DNA of 12,691 nt from Candidatus Omnitrophota bacterium (GTDB taxonomy: Bacteria > Omnitrophota > Gorgyraeia > Zapsychrales > Fredricksoniimonadaceae): positions 1-12,691 of the forward strand of contig JAHFGE010000035.1 of NCBI GenBank assembly GCA_023247575.1. The letters are read 5' to 3'. A program made the translations under genes and the position numbers. Shown here in pieces: positions 1 through 7,463 of the stretch. How positions within the stretch are numbered: the stretch's first letter is position 1; every line of letters begins with the position of its first letter. The notes beneath the pieces were generated by a model. It had not been told where the DNA came from. It did no database searches and saw nothing but the letters and a program-made list of their open reading frames with translations.

Positions 1-333
1 CATAACCAACGCCAAGGCGGGTATAAGACCATTTCTGTTGTCCATCTTTGTCCACATACGAAAAACCATTGTCTCCTAGCAAAATCAATCCTTCGCCAAG
101 GGGATGCGCCTCATAACCACGGCCAAGGCGGGTATCAGACCATTTCTGTTGTCCATCTTTGTCCACATACGAAAAACCATTGTCTCCTCGCAAAATCAAT
201 CCTTCGCCAAGGGGATGTACTCCACGACCACCGCCAAGGCGGGTATCAGACCATTTCTCTTGTCCCTCTTTGTCCACATACGAAAAACCATTGGCCGCTA
301 GCAAAATCAATCCTTCGCCAAGGGGATGTATTG
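1..333 (-). repeat. Three tandem 111-bp (37-aa) repeats in the giant protein gene
   Basis: Units 1-111, 112-222 and 223-333 align without gaps. Units one and two differ at only about eight positions, so the duplication is recent or kept uniform by conversion. Each encodes a unit beginning HPLGEGLIL and containing NGFSYVDKDGQQKWSDTRLG. The pattern hydrophobic-Y-V-D-x-x-G-x-x-x-W resembles PQQ-like or WD-like propeller blades, though 37 residues is short for PQQ blades. A further unit would begin just outside the window, so the array probably continues. Confidence 0.93.
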
Positions 334-3300
334 AACTGATCTCTCCTATTTCAGGATTTTTTGTTAATTGTATTTGTACACTAGCATCCACGCCTTTTTT
401 GATCATTTTTTTCGCAGATTCATCAGATATATTGCTCAGCAAATCCTCTAACCACGCTTGCCTTCCATCCAAGCCAGATTCTTTCATGCGGCCATATAAA
501 TCTAATACCATTAAAACCCCATTTGGGATATCCCAGCTCAATAAAACACTCCTCATCCTGCCCAACAACCCTATATTTAAAAATACCCGTAAACCAACAT
601 ATCTATCAACAAAACTTTCCTGTTCCACAAGCTTGTTTCCTGTGTCTTCCAGTTTCTTTCGATCGTATTCACCGTTGCTATATTCTTCTATCGCCCTCAA
701 CCGTGCCTGTGTATTGCGATGGTTTTTTACGCAAAGCAGCAATCCTTCGTGCCTGTACGCTTGCCCTTTCATCAATAGTTCTATGACCCTATCCCTCATC
801 CCATCTGCTATAACACCGTTTGCTATAGGCAGCAGGTCTTCCCGCTCATCGATATCTCCCACCTGGGCCAATAATTCCAACGCGTATATCCGCCCTTGTT
901 CCTCACTGCTTAACAACATAATGTTTTTTAAATCCCTTCTCATGCCGGGGCTTAACGGCCGTCCCTTTAAACTCTCTAATACTTTCCTTCTTAACTCCTT
1001 ACTTTGAATCTTTGCTAAGTTTCCTAATACAGCCTCCAGTGATGCTTCGCTCCCTTGACTTATTAACGATTCCAACAATGGCTCCAGTGTGGATTCTTTG
1101 ATATTCAAATTAAATAAACTTATAACATCTTTTTTGTCCTTGAATCCTTTCACTAGATTCTCCAGTGTCTCAACATCCGCCTGTTCCCAAACTCCAGGCA
1201 TATTCCGCCATATCTCGCGATTGCGTACACATAAAGCAATCGCTTCTTCTTGATTTAATTTTCCCCCGCCAAGCGCCGCCCCCCTGCTGCTATTGACCCA
1301 TTGGACATAGTCTTCAATTCTTTTAAATCTTCTTAATTCCAGCATCCATCCCCATCCGCCCTGCTTCAATATTTCCTTAACCTTACTCTTTTCTAATTCA
1401 CTGCCATCTTGATAAAAAAGCCACAATGCATCCCAGTACTCAGGACTAAGATTCTCCAACGGATACCCATTGACCAATTTCTCTATATGATCCAACATCC
1501 CTTCCTGCCAGCCGTCTGCCATGCGGTGGATTTCATAGATGCTGCCGTACCCGTGACTGTAATACTCTTTCCTGATCTCTTCCTTTAACCTTGGGCCATT
1601 GGCATACTCGCGCCATTGGCCGTATAACGGATGGTAATACATCTTCAAAAATATTGCCTTGCCTGCAACATCGTCCGCGAATATCTCATCCGCCATCTTG
1701 ATCATCACCGCGTCATATTCCCTCGAAGGTTTTTCTCCCAACACAACAGGAATCGGCAAATGCAGCATATCCATATCCCCCTCGTGACTTGCCGCGTAAC
1801 GCTCAAACGCATACTGCATATGCACAAAACATCTCAATAAATGCGTGTTGACCTTTCTTCTGTTGTACGTCGCAGGCAATTGATAACGGCTTTCAACCTT
1901 GCCCGCGCGCAAATTAACTGTGGTCCGACCCTCACCCGTATTATTTCCAAATAATGCGTCTGTTCCTATCAATCCAACATGATGAAAATCAGCCGCCTTT
2001 ATTTGTCCTTTATTACGTGTCAAACGGTATAACATTGCTTCCATCACTTTCATCAGCCGCATAAATCCAGCGCTTTGTTTCTGGCTGTGTAACGGTCCTT
2101 TGCGCGTATTCACATGCATCGAGGTGATGGCGCCTACTGCATCATCTCTTTCGGCATTAAATACTTTATCAATCTCCTCAGATAATCTTTGCCATCCCTC
2201 TAGGCTGTTCTCATACACCGGAGTGGCTATTTCCATCTGCCCGCCGCCCGCGTTCTTTGCTATCCATCCATTCAATCCGGCCTGTCTAAAAAACGCGTTG
2301 AACTTATCGATCGCTGTTTGTAATTCCCCCCTAACGGTCATCTCAAACTCAAAACCCGCTCCATAGTCCTTCGCGGAATATCCCTCAATGCTCCCATCAT
2401 CGACTAATGGCATCGCCAACACTTCCTGTTTAATCTCCTCAAATCCGTTCTCCATTCTCATGCGTCTTAGCTTATCTTGTAATTGCTTCATTTCTTTTCC
2501 ATCTGCTTTTATTCTCCCCGCCTGCTTTAAAATTGCTCTTCCCGCCGGAGTTCCTTCATCCATATGCCGCGCGATATTGCCTATGACCTTGCTTTGCTGT
2601 TGAGCGCTTAAACGCTTCATTCCAACGCCCCCCAGGATAGATAACATCAATTGTCTCTGCCGGCCGTTGATACCCCTGGCGTCTAACAAATGTTCCGCAA
2701 TCACCTGCGCCCCATGCGTCCCATCATAACCGACATTATTGCTTCGACACGTCTCATACGCTATCGCCAATGTCGTCAACAATAACTCACGGTTCACCGG
2801 CGTCATCGTTTCATATGCTTCCGGATATAACAAATATTCCAACACCTGCGTCACATGCCCCCAAATACCAGACAAAGAAGACAGCGGCTTCGTCCTGTCG
2901 CCATCAATCCGCAACGCTTCCATGACCCCACTAGTATCCATGCCTCCCAAAAACCGTTTCCATTGCTCTTTGTCCGATCTTTCCAAGACCCCCTTCACAT
3001 ACTCCAAATACCCCTTTATCCACACGGTAAAATTTCTAATCTGCGTTTGCGAATAAGTCTCTTCTTCCTCTGCCTCTACCATCACATCTCTCAATAAATT
3101 GCTGTATCCCCCTGTTATCCTACGCAACTGCAGGTCCGTACTGTCCACGTATGGCTCTTCCCGCTGGCTCGCAGTTATTGTCAGACCTATAACAACACGG
3201 ACCATCTTTTCTAATAATCCATCAAAACCGTCCACTGATTTCATGGGCATCAACAACCCCGCTTCGCCCGAAGGTTTGTATCCTAAAGCGCTTATCCTCT

Positions 3301-5080
3301 TGTGTTGTATTTTTATTAAAAACGGCATAAATTCCTCATTCACCCAATTCACAAAATCAATCATCCTCGATGCTTGTCCCGCTGTTGTAATTTTCGCGAT
3401 GCTGGCATAAACCTCTTGCAAATATATTTCACCTGCCCCATCTTGAGAATTTCCTAAATAATGTAAAATTTCCCCTGCCAATTCTTTTGCGATCCCAAGG
3501 GCATAATATCTCGGTGCTGTATTCTCTAACCCAGCCATGGATATCTGTATTTGGTCTGATAATCTTTGCCATGCTTGTATCCGCCGGATTTTTGCTCCCT
3601 CCTCCCGCCCTGTCCACGCCGCAACCAACGGTCGTCCTGTAAACCTCTTGGGTGGACGCATTTTCCCGGATAACGCGTCTTTTAATTCCTGAGCTGTTGG
3701 TACGATAATCCTGCCGCTGCCGGCTGGATTAAAATCCGTCTCTATATTCATCATGGCTGCGTCAGATTTAATTGGTGGCAATTGATTTGTATATTGCATA
3801 ACATCACCTGCTCGCATCGCTAAATCTAACCATACACCGCCAGAGAAATACTTCCTGGGAATAACCTGCTGGGTTATTGGGTCTTGTTCTTCTTTGATGT
3901 AGTTATAGACGCCTTTTTTGAAAGCTTTCAGGTATTGCTGGTAGATGGCTTCGACATCGTTTTTCGTGTCATCCCCTGCTTTGTCGTTCCCGAATGCTTT
4001 AGTCGGGAACCTAGTACTTGTTAAGCCCCTAGATGCCCGATTAATACGTTCGGGCATGACAGAATTGGTATATTCAACCCCCGCCACCTTGTTCTTATCC
4101 GCATAGACTTGGGAAAGGATGCTGTCTTTGATCTTTTTCTTGTACCAGGTGGCTAATATGAGGGAATTGTAGACTTGTCTTAGTTGGGAGAAGTTGGTTC
4201 CTTCGTTGACTTCCTTTGTGAGGGCGGGGATGACTATCTCACGGACGATTTGGGATCCGAGGGTGTTGACAGATGAACTAATGGGGACAGTTGAATTCAA
4301 CTGTCCCCCTTTGTTTTGTCCCCCTTTGTTTAGCGCTACGTAATCCTCCTCCAGCATGACCTTTAGCCTTGATTCAACAACGTAAGCAGTGCCAGCCTTG
4401 GCATTCTCATAAACAACCGCCTTTTGGGGAACAATCCAGACCTTGTTAAAGGTATTGACCGGGATATTCATACTCCCATACTGCTTGACTGCTTGCTCAT
4501 ACACCCTCTTCCAGAATTTCTTGCCTGTCTCTTCTTCTGGGTAAATAAGACTTGCTGTTATTTGCTTGAGTAGGTAATCTTCAGCAAGTAAGTCTCTTCC
4601 CATTTCAGTCTTGCCAAAGCTATTGGGGATGATTTTGTTCTTTTCATAAGGGCTGAGGTTGACCCACAGGTCAGCTTCAGGGGTGGTCAAGGAGGCCAGG
4701 AAGTATTTGATGAGGCGGGTGGATTGACGACGCAAAGCGTCGTCATCCTGACCCCGCCGTAGGCGGGGGAAGGATCTATAATCATCACCGGTATCCAGCA
4801 CGAACTCAAACCTAAACGGATTGTCCGCATGAACCTTGATGCCTTTGAGCATGGGAGGATTAAACGGGGGGCTTAGATGAACCATCACACCAGGCTTGGG
4901 TAATACAAAATCACTTGTGGTGAGCGCAGTCGAACCACCGGCCCTGGCGCTTGGCAATGGCCCCCCTACCATTGTCCCTATAAAAGCCATTAAGACCGTC
5001 ATAGCGATGCCCTTTTTAAACCCCGCCGATTTTTTGGCGTGGGTAAACAACGTTGTAGACGGTTTAATAGGGTTAGTCAT
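1..5080 (-). CDS. Giant secreted repeat protein, partial (C-terminus beyond window)
   Basis: One frame stays open from the ATG at 5080-5078 to the window edge, giving at least 1,693 codons; an in-frame TAG lies 24-26 bases upstream and no earlier ATG fits. Residues 1-47 form a long signal peptide (lysine-rich n-region, hydrophobic GIAMTVLMAFIGTMVGG, then PLPSARA), so the protein is exported. Residues 1-415 form a module ending in IPRKYFSGG (407-415), with ATWYKKKIKDSILSQVYADK around 310-330; from memory this module recurs in large Omnitrophota proteins. Residues about 900-1060 carry amidoligase-like motifs (FEFEM 910-914, MEIATP 949-954, SMHVN 987-991). Residues about 1300-1580 look helical and HEAT-like. 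From residue 1585 a 37-residue repeat occurs at least three times. No clear Shine-Dalgarno is seen. The overall function is unknown; adhesion, surface or predation roles are only guesses. The open frame is certain, the domain assignments are tentative. Confidence 0.93.
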   Translation of the reverse strand, partial: MTNPIKPSTTLFTHAKKSAGFKKGIAMTVLMAFIGTMVGGPLPSARAGGSTALTTSDFVLPKPGVMVHLSPPFNPPMLKGIKVHADNPFRFEFVLDTGDDYRSFPRLRRGQDDDALRRQSTRLIKYFLASLTTPEADLWVNLSPYEKNKIIPNSFGKTEMGRDLLAEDYLLKQITASLIYPEEETGKKFWKRVYEQAVKQYGSMNIPVNTFNKVWIVPQKAVVYENAKAGTAYVVESRLKVMLEEDYVALNKGGQNKGGQLNSTVPISSSVNTLGSQIVREIVIPALTKEVNEGTNFSQLRQVYNSLILATWYKKKIKDSILSQVYADKNKVAGVEYTNSVMPERINRASRGLTSTRFPTKAFGNDKAGDDTKNDVEAIYQQYLKAFKKGVYNYIKEEQDPITQQVIPRKYFSGGVWLDLAMRAGDVMQYTNQLPPIKSDAAMMNIETDFNPAGSGRIIVPTAQELKDALSGKMRPPKRFTGRPLVAAWTGREEGAKIRRIQAWQRLSDQIQISMAGLENTAPRYYALGIAKELAGEILHYLGNSQDGAGEIYLQEVYASIAKITTAGQASRMIDFVNWVNEEFMPFLIKIQHKRISALGYKPSGEAGLLMPMKSVDGFDGLLEKMVRVVIGLTITASQREEPYVDSTDLQLRRITGGYSNLLRDVMVEAEEEETYSQTQIRNFTVWIKGYLEYVKGVLERSDKEQWKRFLGGMDTSGVMEALRIDGDRTKPLSSLSGIWGHVTQVLEYLLYPEAYETMTPVNRELLLTTLAIAYETCRSNNVGYDGTHGAQVIAEHLLDARGINGRQRQLMLSILGGVGMKRLSAQQQSKVIGNIARHMDEGTPAGRAILKQAGRIKADGKEMKQLQDKLRRMRMENGFEEIKQEVLAMPLVDDGSIEGYSAKDYGAGFEFEMTVRGELQTAIDKFNAFFRQAGLNGWIAKNAGGGQMEIATPVYENSLEGWQRLSEEIDKVFNAERDDAVGAITSMHVNTRKGPLHSQKQSAGFMRLMKVMEAMLYRLTRNKGQIKAADFHHVGLIGTDALFGNNTGEGRTTVNLRAGKVESRYQLPATYNRRKVNTHLLRCFVHMQYAFERYAASHEGDMDMLHLPIPVVLGEKPSREYDAVMIKMADEIFADDVAGKAIFLKMYYHPLYGQWREYANGPRLKEEIRKEYYSHGYGSIYEIHRMADGWQEGMLDHIEKLVNGYPLENLSPEYWDALWLFYQDGSELEKSKVKEILKQGGWGWMLELRRFKRIEDYVQWVNSSRGAALGGGKLNQEEAIALCVRNREIWRNMPGVWEQADVETLENLVKGFKDKKDVISLFNLNIKESTLEPLLESLISQGSEASLEAVLGNLAKIQSKELRRKVLESLKGRPLSPGMRRDLKNIMLLSSEEQGRIYALELLAQVGDIDEREDLLPIANGVIADGMRDRVIELLMKGQAYRHEGLLLCVKNHRNTQARLRAIEEYSNGEYDRKKLEDTGNKLVEQESFVDRYVGLRVFLNIGLLGRMRSVLLSWDIPNGVLMVLDLYGRMKESGLDGRQAWLEDLLSNISDESAKKMIKKGVDASVQIQLTKNPEIGEISSIHPLGEGLILLAANGFSYVDKEGQEKWSDTRLGGGRGVHPLGEGLILRGDNGFSYVDKDGQQKWSDTRLGRGYEAHPLGEGLILLGDNGFSYVDKDGQQKWSYTRLGVGY
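3982..4061. repeat. In-frame two-hairpin palindromic repeat (REP/BIME-like)
   Basis: Two perfect hairpins face each other: GTTCCCGA/TCGGGAAC (3986-3993 with 4003-4010) and ATGCCCGA/TCGGGCAT (4033-4040 with 4050-4057). Both have 8-bp stems and 9-base loops, and the unit is bounded by TGTC...GACA. It is translated in frame as about residues 341-366 of the giant protein, including RFPTKAFGND. The same two-hairpin structure recurs at 7352-7434, so it is a mobile or dispersed repeat family that has entered a coding region. Confidence 0.85.
4283..4331. repeat. 26-bp perfect palindrome followed by a 15-bp tandem duplication, in frame
   Basis: Positions 4283-4308 form a perfect 26-bp palindrome (half-site GGGGACAGTTGAA). 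The sequence TGTCCCCCTTTGTTT then occurs twice in tandem, at 4302-4316 and 4317-4331. In the giant protein this encodes a duplicated NKGGQ followed by LNSTVP (about residues 250-266). Inverted GGGGACAG/CTGTCCCC repeats are, from general knowledge, often associated with REP-type transposases; that link is not shown here. Confidence 0.85.
4726..4768. repeat. Two adjacent hairpins in coding sequence (palindromic repeat)
   Basis: GACGACGC-AAA-GCGTCGTC (4726-4744) and CCCCGCC-GTA-GGCGGGG (4752-4768) are perfect stems with three-base loops, seven bases apart, followed by GAAGGATCT. The form CGTCATCCTGA...hairpin...AGGATCT matches, from memory, a dispersed repeat common in metagenome-derived genomes. 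It is read in frame as residues about 103-119 of the giant protein, giving the charged run PRLRRGQDDDALRRQ. Confidence 0.8.
4917..4938. repeat. Short inverted repeat just after the signal peptide
   Basis: GTGGT (4917-4921) pairs with ACCAC (4934-4938) around GAGCGCAGTCGA. The motif GGTGAGCGCAGTCGAACCACC resembles another widely dispersed repeat. In the giant protein it encodes GSTALTT, directly after the predicted signal cleavage site near residue 47. The stem is short, so this is weaker than the other repeats. Confidence 0.45.
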
Positions 5081-5109
5081 AAGTTTTTTAGTTATCTGTC
5101 TCTATATAA

Positions 5110-5138
5110 AGTATCATCTATAAAATGACTAAAAACAA
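5110..5138 (-). promoter_or_regulatory. Possible promoter of the giant protein gene
   Basis: On the minus strand TTGTTT (5138-5133) is followed after 17 bases by GATACT (5115-5110). This would give a leader of about 23 bases before the ATG at 5080. Both boxes match the sigma-70 consensus only partly. The region between ridA and the giant gene (5081-5289) is AT-rich and holds no other gene that I can see. Confidence 0.28.
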
Positions 5139-5262
5139 GGGCTGGGAAGGGATTTTGAGGGAGCGTTTTCTTTTAAAATTTGTCGTCGAACTTTAAAAAC
5201 ATTTCTTTTCTAAAAGCTTTAATAGACAAAAAATTCATTCCAAATGGCGTTGTAGTCAAAAG

Positions 5263-5286
5263 GCAGTTACAAAAACCAGAAACTGC
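5263..5286 (-). terminator. Weak hairpin after ridA, possible terminator
   Basis: GCAGTT (minus strand, 5286-5281) pairs with AACTGC (5268-5263) with a 12-base T-rich loop, starting three bases after the ridA stop codon, and is followed by CTTTTG. The stem is only 6 bp and the T-tract is short, so termination here would be inefficient. Confidence 0.3.
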
Positions 5287-5289
5287 TGA

Positions 5290-5670
5290 TTAAATATGGG
5301 CTACCACTTCAATTTCCACCAAGGAATCCTTGGGGATACGTGCTACCTGCAGCGTCGAGCGTGCCGGGGCTGTCTGGTTCTTAAAATATTTGCCATAGAC
5401 CTCATTCATATCGGCAAAATCATTGAGGTCTTTTAAAAATACGGTCGCTTTGATCACTTGATCAAGAGACGAACCGGCATGTTCCAGCACTGCTTTTAAG
5501 TTGGCCATGACCTGTTCGGTTTGTTCCTTGATGCCGCCGGCAACCATATGGCCGGATTGATCTAAAGGAATTTGCCCGGCGGTATAAATCAGATGACCGA
5601 TAACCACAGCTTGATTATAGGGACCTATAGGTAACGCAACTTTGTCGGTTTTGATAATTTTTTTACTCAT
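5290..5670 (-). CDS. ridA: RidA family reactive imine/enamine deaminase
   Basis: This 126-residue protein matches the usual length of the RidA/YjgF/UK114 family. These cytosolic trimers hydrolyse reactive 2-aminoacrylate and related imines released by PLP enzymes, protecting the cell from enzyme damage. Visible signatures are GPYNQA (16-21), YTAGQIPLD (29-37) and the C-terminal APARSTLQVARIPKDSLVEI, whose Arg104 corresponds to the substrate-carboxylate-binding arginine of active deaminases; Glu121 fits the catalytic glutamate. The full set suggests an active deaminase rather than a divergent family member. A purine-rich AGAGAG lies upstream of the ATG. It starts 25 bases after the glpD stop, so the two are probably cotranscribed; no metabolic link to glycerol is evident. 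Confidence 0.95.
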   Translation of the reverse strand: MSKKIIKTDKVALPIGPYNQAVVIGHLIYTAGQIPLDQSGHMVAGGIKEQTEQVMANLKAVLEHAGSSLDQVIKATVFLKDLNDFADMNEVYGKYFKNQTAPARSTLQVARIPKDSLVEIEVVAHI

Positions 5671-5695
5671 ATGTTCTCTCTTTCTATAAGTTGTC

Positions 5696-7195
5696 CTATT
5701 TTAGCATCTCTTCAATCGTTTGGCGGCACTGGCGAGATGGACAGTCGTTATATTGTAGCTGCAGACGGCGTAAGAAAACATCGTCAACGCTTCGGGCCAT
5801 TTCTACGTCCTGAGCGTAGACCACTTGGGCCCGAATGGCTGGAGAGCATGTACAAAGACGACCTCGTAAAGAATCGTCGTCGTTGATAAGCTTTAGAACA
5901 TCCGTGTACCGGCTGCCGTATAGCCCCATCAGGTAAGACACGGTTTGAGGGTGTACACCAAAGCGCAAAGCGATTTCTCTAACATCTCCTGACAATGCTC
6001 CCGAACCAAAAAGTGGATAATCCCTATCAACAGGCAGACTCCTTCTTAATCTAGGCAGTGCTTTGGCTACACATTGTTTGGCAATGGCCCGGTAAGTGGT
6101 GTATTTGCCTCCTAATACATACCAAAACCCCGAGAACGTTTTTTCAATCGAGTGCCGACGGGAAACTTGCGAAGGATGGCCATGTTCATGCACCAGGGGC
6201 CGCAAGCCGGCAAACGTCGTAATAATGTTTTCTTTTTGAAAATTGATTTGAGGAAACAGCCGGGAAGCCTCTTTTAAAAGATAGTCGATATCCTCCTGTT
6301 GGACTCTGACCTTGTCAGGGTCGCCTTCATAGTCGGTATCAGTGGTGCCGATAAGAGTATGTCCTTTAAAAGGAATGACAAAAAATACCCTCCTGTCTGA
6401 CGAGGATTGGGCCAAAAAAGCATGTTCGCTCATCTGTCCTTTATAGAGAATGTGCGCCCCCTTGGTAGGGCGAAGCCGCGGGGTGCTTTTGGCATAATCC
6501 TTGTGCAGTAATAGATCTGACCAGGGGCCCACCGTGACAACCACTGTCTGGGCCATAACATCAAACGTAAATCCGGTCAAAACATCTTTGGCTCTGACTC
6601 CCACACATTGGCCATTTTCTTTTAAAAAATCTAAAACCTCCACATGATTGGCCACATGAGCGCCATGGGCATCTGCCATCAGAACATTTTCTAAACATAG
6701 ACGAGCATCATCCATTTGAGCATCAAAATAGGAAACGGCTCCTACCAGTCCCTCCTTGCGAATATGCGGTGCCAAAGACAGGAGTTCCTCCCGGCTGAGA
6801 GAACGATAGTGGCCTAAGGAGTAGTTCCCGCTTAAAAAATCATAAAGCCATACCCCTAATTTCATCACCCGCCAAGGGCGGGGATCTTTTTTGTAAAGGG
6901 GAATAATAAATGATAAGGGTTTAACCAGATGCGGGGCATTTTGATATTGAATAGAGCGCTCTTTGAGAGACTCCGAAACCAAATGAAATTCAAAATTTTC
7001 TAGGTAACGAATTCCTCCATGCAGCAGTTTGCTGGATTTGCTGGATGTGCCCGCGGCAAAATCGTCTTTTTCCAAGAGAGCAACTTTGGCCCCAATTCTA
7101 GCAGCCATGTAGGTAATAGCTGCACCATTGATACCGCCACCCACAACAAGCAAATCATAATGGTTCTTTTGAAAACGTGAAATATTGCGGATCAT
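5696..7195 (-). CDS. glpD: FAD-dependent glycerol-3-phosphate dehydrogenase
   Basis: GlpD oxidises sn-glycerol 3-phosphate to dihydroxyacetone phosphate at the inner membrane, passing electrons via FAD to quinones. The start at 7195 gives 499 residues, close to the usual 500. A TTG at 7231 would add 12 residues, but neither site has a clear Shine-Dalgarno and the shorter form places the FAD motif normally. Motifs from this start: YDLLVVGGGINGA (13-25, dinucleotide-binding), SSKSSKLLHGGIRYLE (family signature), YFDAQMDDARL, LRPTKGAH, IGTTDTDYEG, FAGLRPLV and GGKYTTYR. The C-terminal domain contains the VDDVFLRRLQL helix. Together with upstream glpK it completes glycerol catabolism to triose phosphate. 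No break or missing motif is seen. An anaerobic GlpA-like role is less likely, because no glpB/glpC follows. Confidence 0.95.
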   Translation of the reverse strand: MIRNISRFQKNHYDLLVVGGGINGAAITYMAARIGAKVALLEKDDFAAGTSSKSSKLLHGGIRYLENFEFHLVSESLKERSIQYQNAPHLVKPLSFIIPLYKKDPRPWRVMKLGVWLYDFLSGNYSLGHYRSLSREELLSLAPHIRKEGLVGAVSYFDAQMDDARLCLENVLMADAHGAHVANHVEVLDFLKENGQCVGVRAKDVLTGFTFDVMAQTVVVTVGPWSDLLLHKDYAKSTPRLRPTKGAHILYKGQMSEHAFLAQSSSDRRVFFVIPFKGHTLIGTTDTDYEGDPDKVRVQQEDIDYLLKEASRLFPQINFQKENIITTFAGLRPLVHEHGHPSQVSRRHSIEKTFSGFWYVLGGKYTTYRAIAKQCVAKALPRLRRSLPVDRDYPLFGSGALSGDVREIALRFGVHPQTVSYLMGLYGSRYTDVLKLINDDDSLRGRLCTCSPAIRAQVVYAQDVEMARSVDDVFLRRLQLQYNDCPSRQCRQTIEEMLK

Positions 7196-7216
7196 GTGCG
7201 TCGTTTCAAATATTAT

Positions 7217-7244
7217 TTGATTAAAAATCAATATATGCTAATCT
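7217..7244 (+). promoter_or_regulatory. Possible promoter of the tRNA-like gene, overlapping an inverted repeat
   Basis: TTGATT (7217-7222) and an extended -10 TGCTAATCT (7236-7244) are 16 bases apart, which would start transcription about ten bases before the tRNA-like gene. TTGATT-AAA-AATCAA (7217-7231) is also a perfect inverted repeat lying upstream of glpD on the other strand, so it could be an operator. Both readings rest on sequence similarity only. Confidence 0.3.
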
Positions 7245-7305
7245 ATTAATCAAATTTAGTGCCCCGGTGTTGTAATGGATAGCCTGCTACTCTGACGATA
7301 GTTGC

Positions 7306-7463
7306 GTAAATGTTTAGCTCTTTGAGAGGATCGGCGAGGTCAAAATTTTATTGTCACCCCCGAATGTTTTAATCGGGGGTCCAGTAAATGGTATTTCTCG
7401 TCTGGATTCCCGATAAAAGCATTCGGGAATGACATAATTTCTCTCAATCAGCTAAACAAATAC
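7306..7463 (+). mobile_element. 158-bp MITE-like element with 23-bp inverted ends and 8-bp target duplication
   Basis: The ends are 7306-7328 and the complement of 7441-7463; they match at 19 of 23 positions (GTAAATGTTTAGC against GTATTTGTTTAGC, then TTGAGAG in both). ATAGTTGC flanks the element on both sides (7298-7305 and 7464-7471), a classic target-site duplication. The element has no coding capacity, so it would need a transposase encoded elsewhere. Its family cannot be assigned here; several insertion-sequence families make 8-bp duplications. Its core is a two-hairpin repeat, described separately. Confidence 0.82.
7352..7434. repeat. Two-hairpin palindromic repeat (REP/BIME-like) inside the MITE
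   Basis: Arms 7352-7384 and 7402-7434 are inverted copies matching at 27 of 33 positions. Each arm itself folds: ACCCCCGA/TCGGGGGT (7356-7363 with 7373-7380) and ATTCCCGA/TCGGGAAT (7406-7413 with 7423-7430), both with 8-bp stems and 9-base loops. The arms differ from each other mainly where both sides of a stem have changed together. It is the same family as 3982-4061. It may be nested in an older element or be part of it. Confidence 0.85.

Noticed and set aside
1..333. CRISPR array
   Set aside because: The units are contiguous 111-bp repeats without unique spacers and are translated in frame as protein repeats.
159..1007. 282-residue plus-strand reading frame
   Set aside because: It is antisense to the giant minus-strand gene, rich in Ser/Pro/Thr/Asn as expected of a shadow frame, and includes the antisense of the tandem repeats.
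4896..5123. 75-residue plus-strand frame with a hydrophobic segment
   Set aside because: It is the antisense of the signal-peptide region of the giant protein, whose hydrophobic core also yields a hydrophobic antisense frame.
7196..7231. Upstream TTG start for glpD
   Set aside because: It would add 12 residues not expected before the FAD motif and has no Shine-Dalgarno; the ATG at 7195 gives the normal family length.
7306..7463. Group I or archaeal-type tRNA intron
   Set aside because: The insert is bounded by inverted ends and an exact 8-bp direct repeat, the signature of transposition; 158 bases is too short for a typical group I intron.
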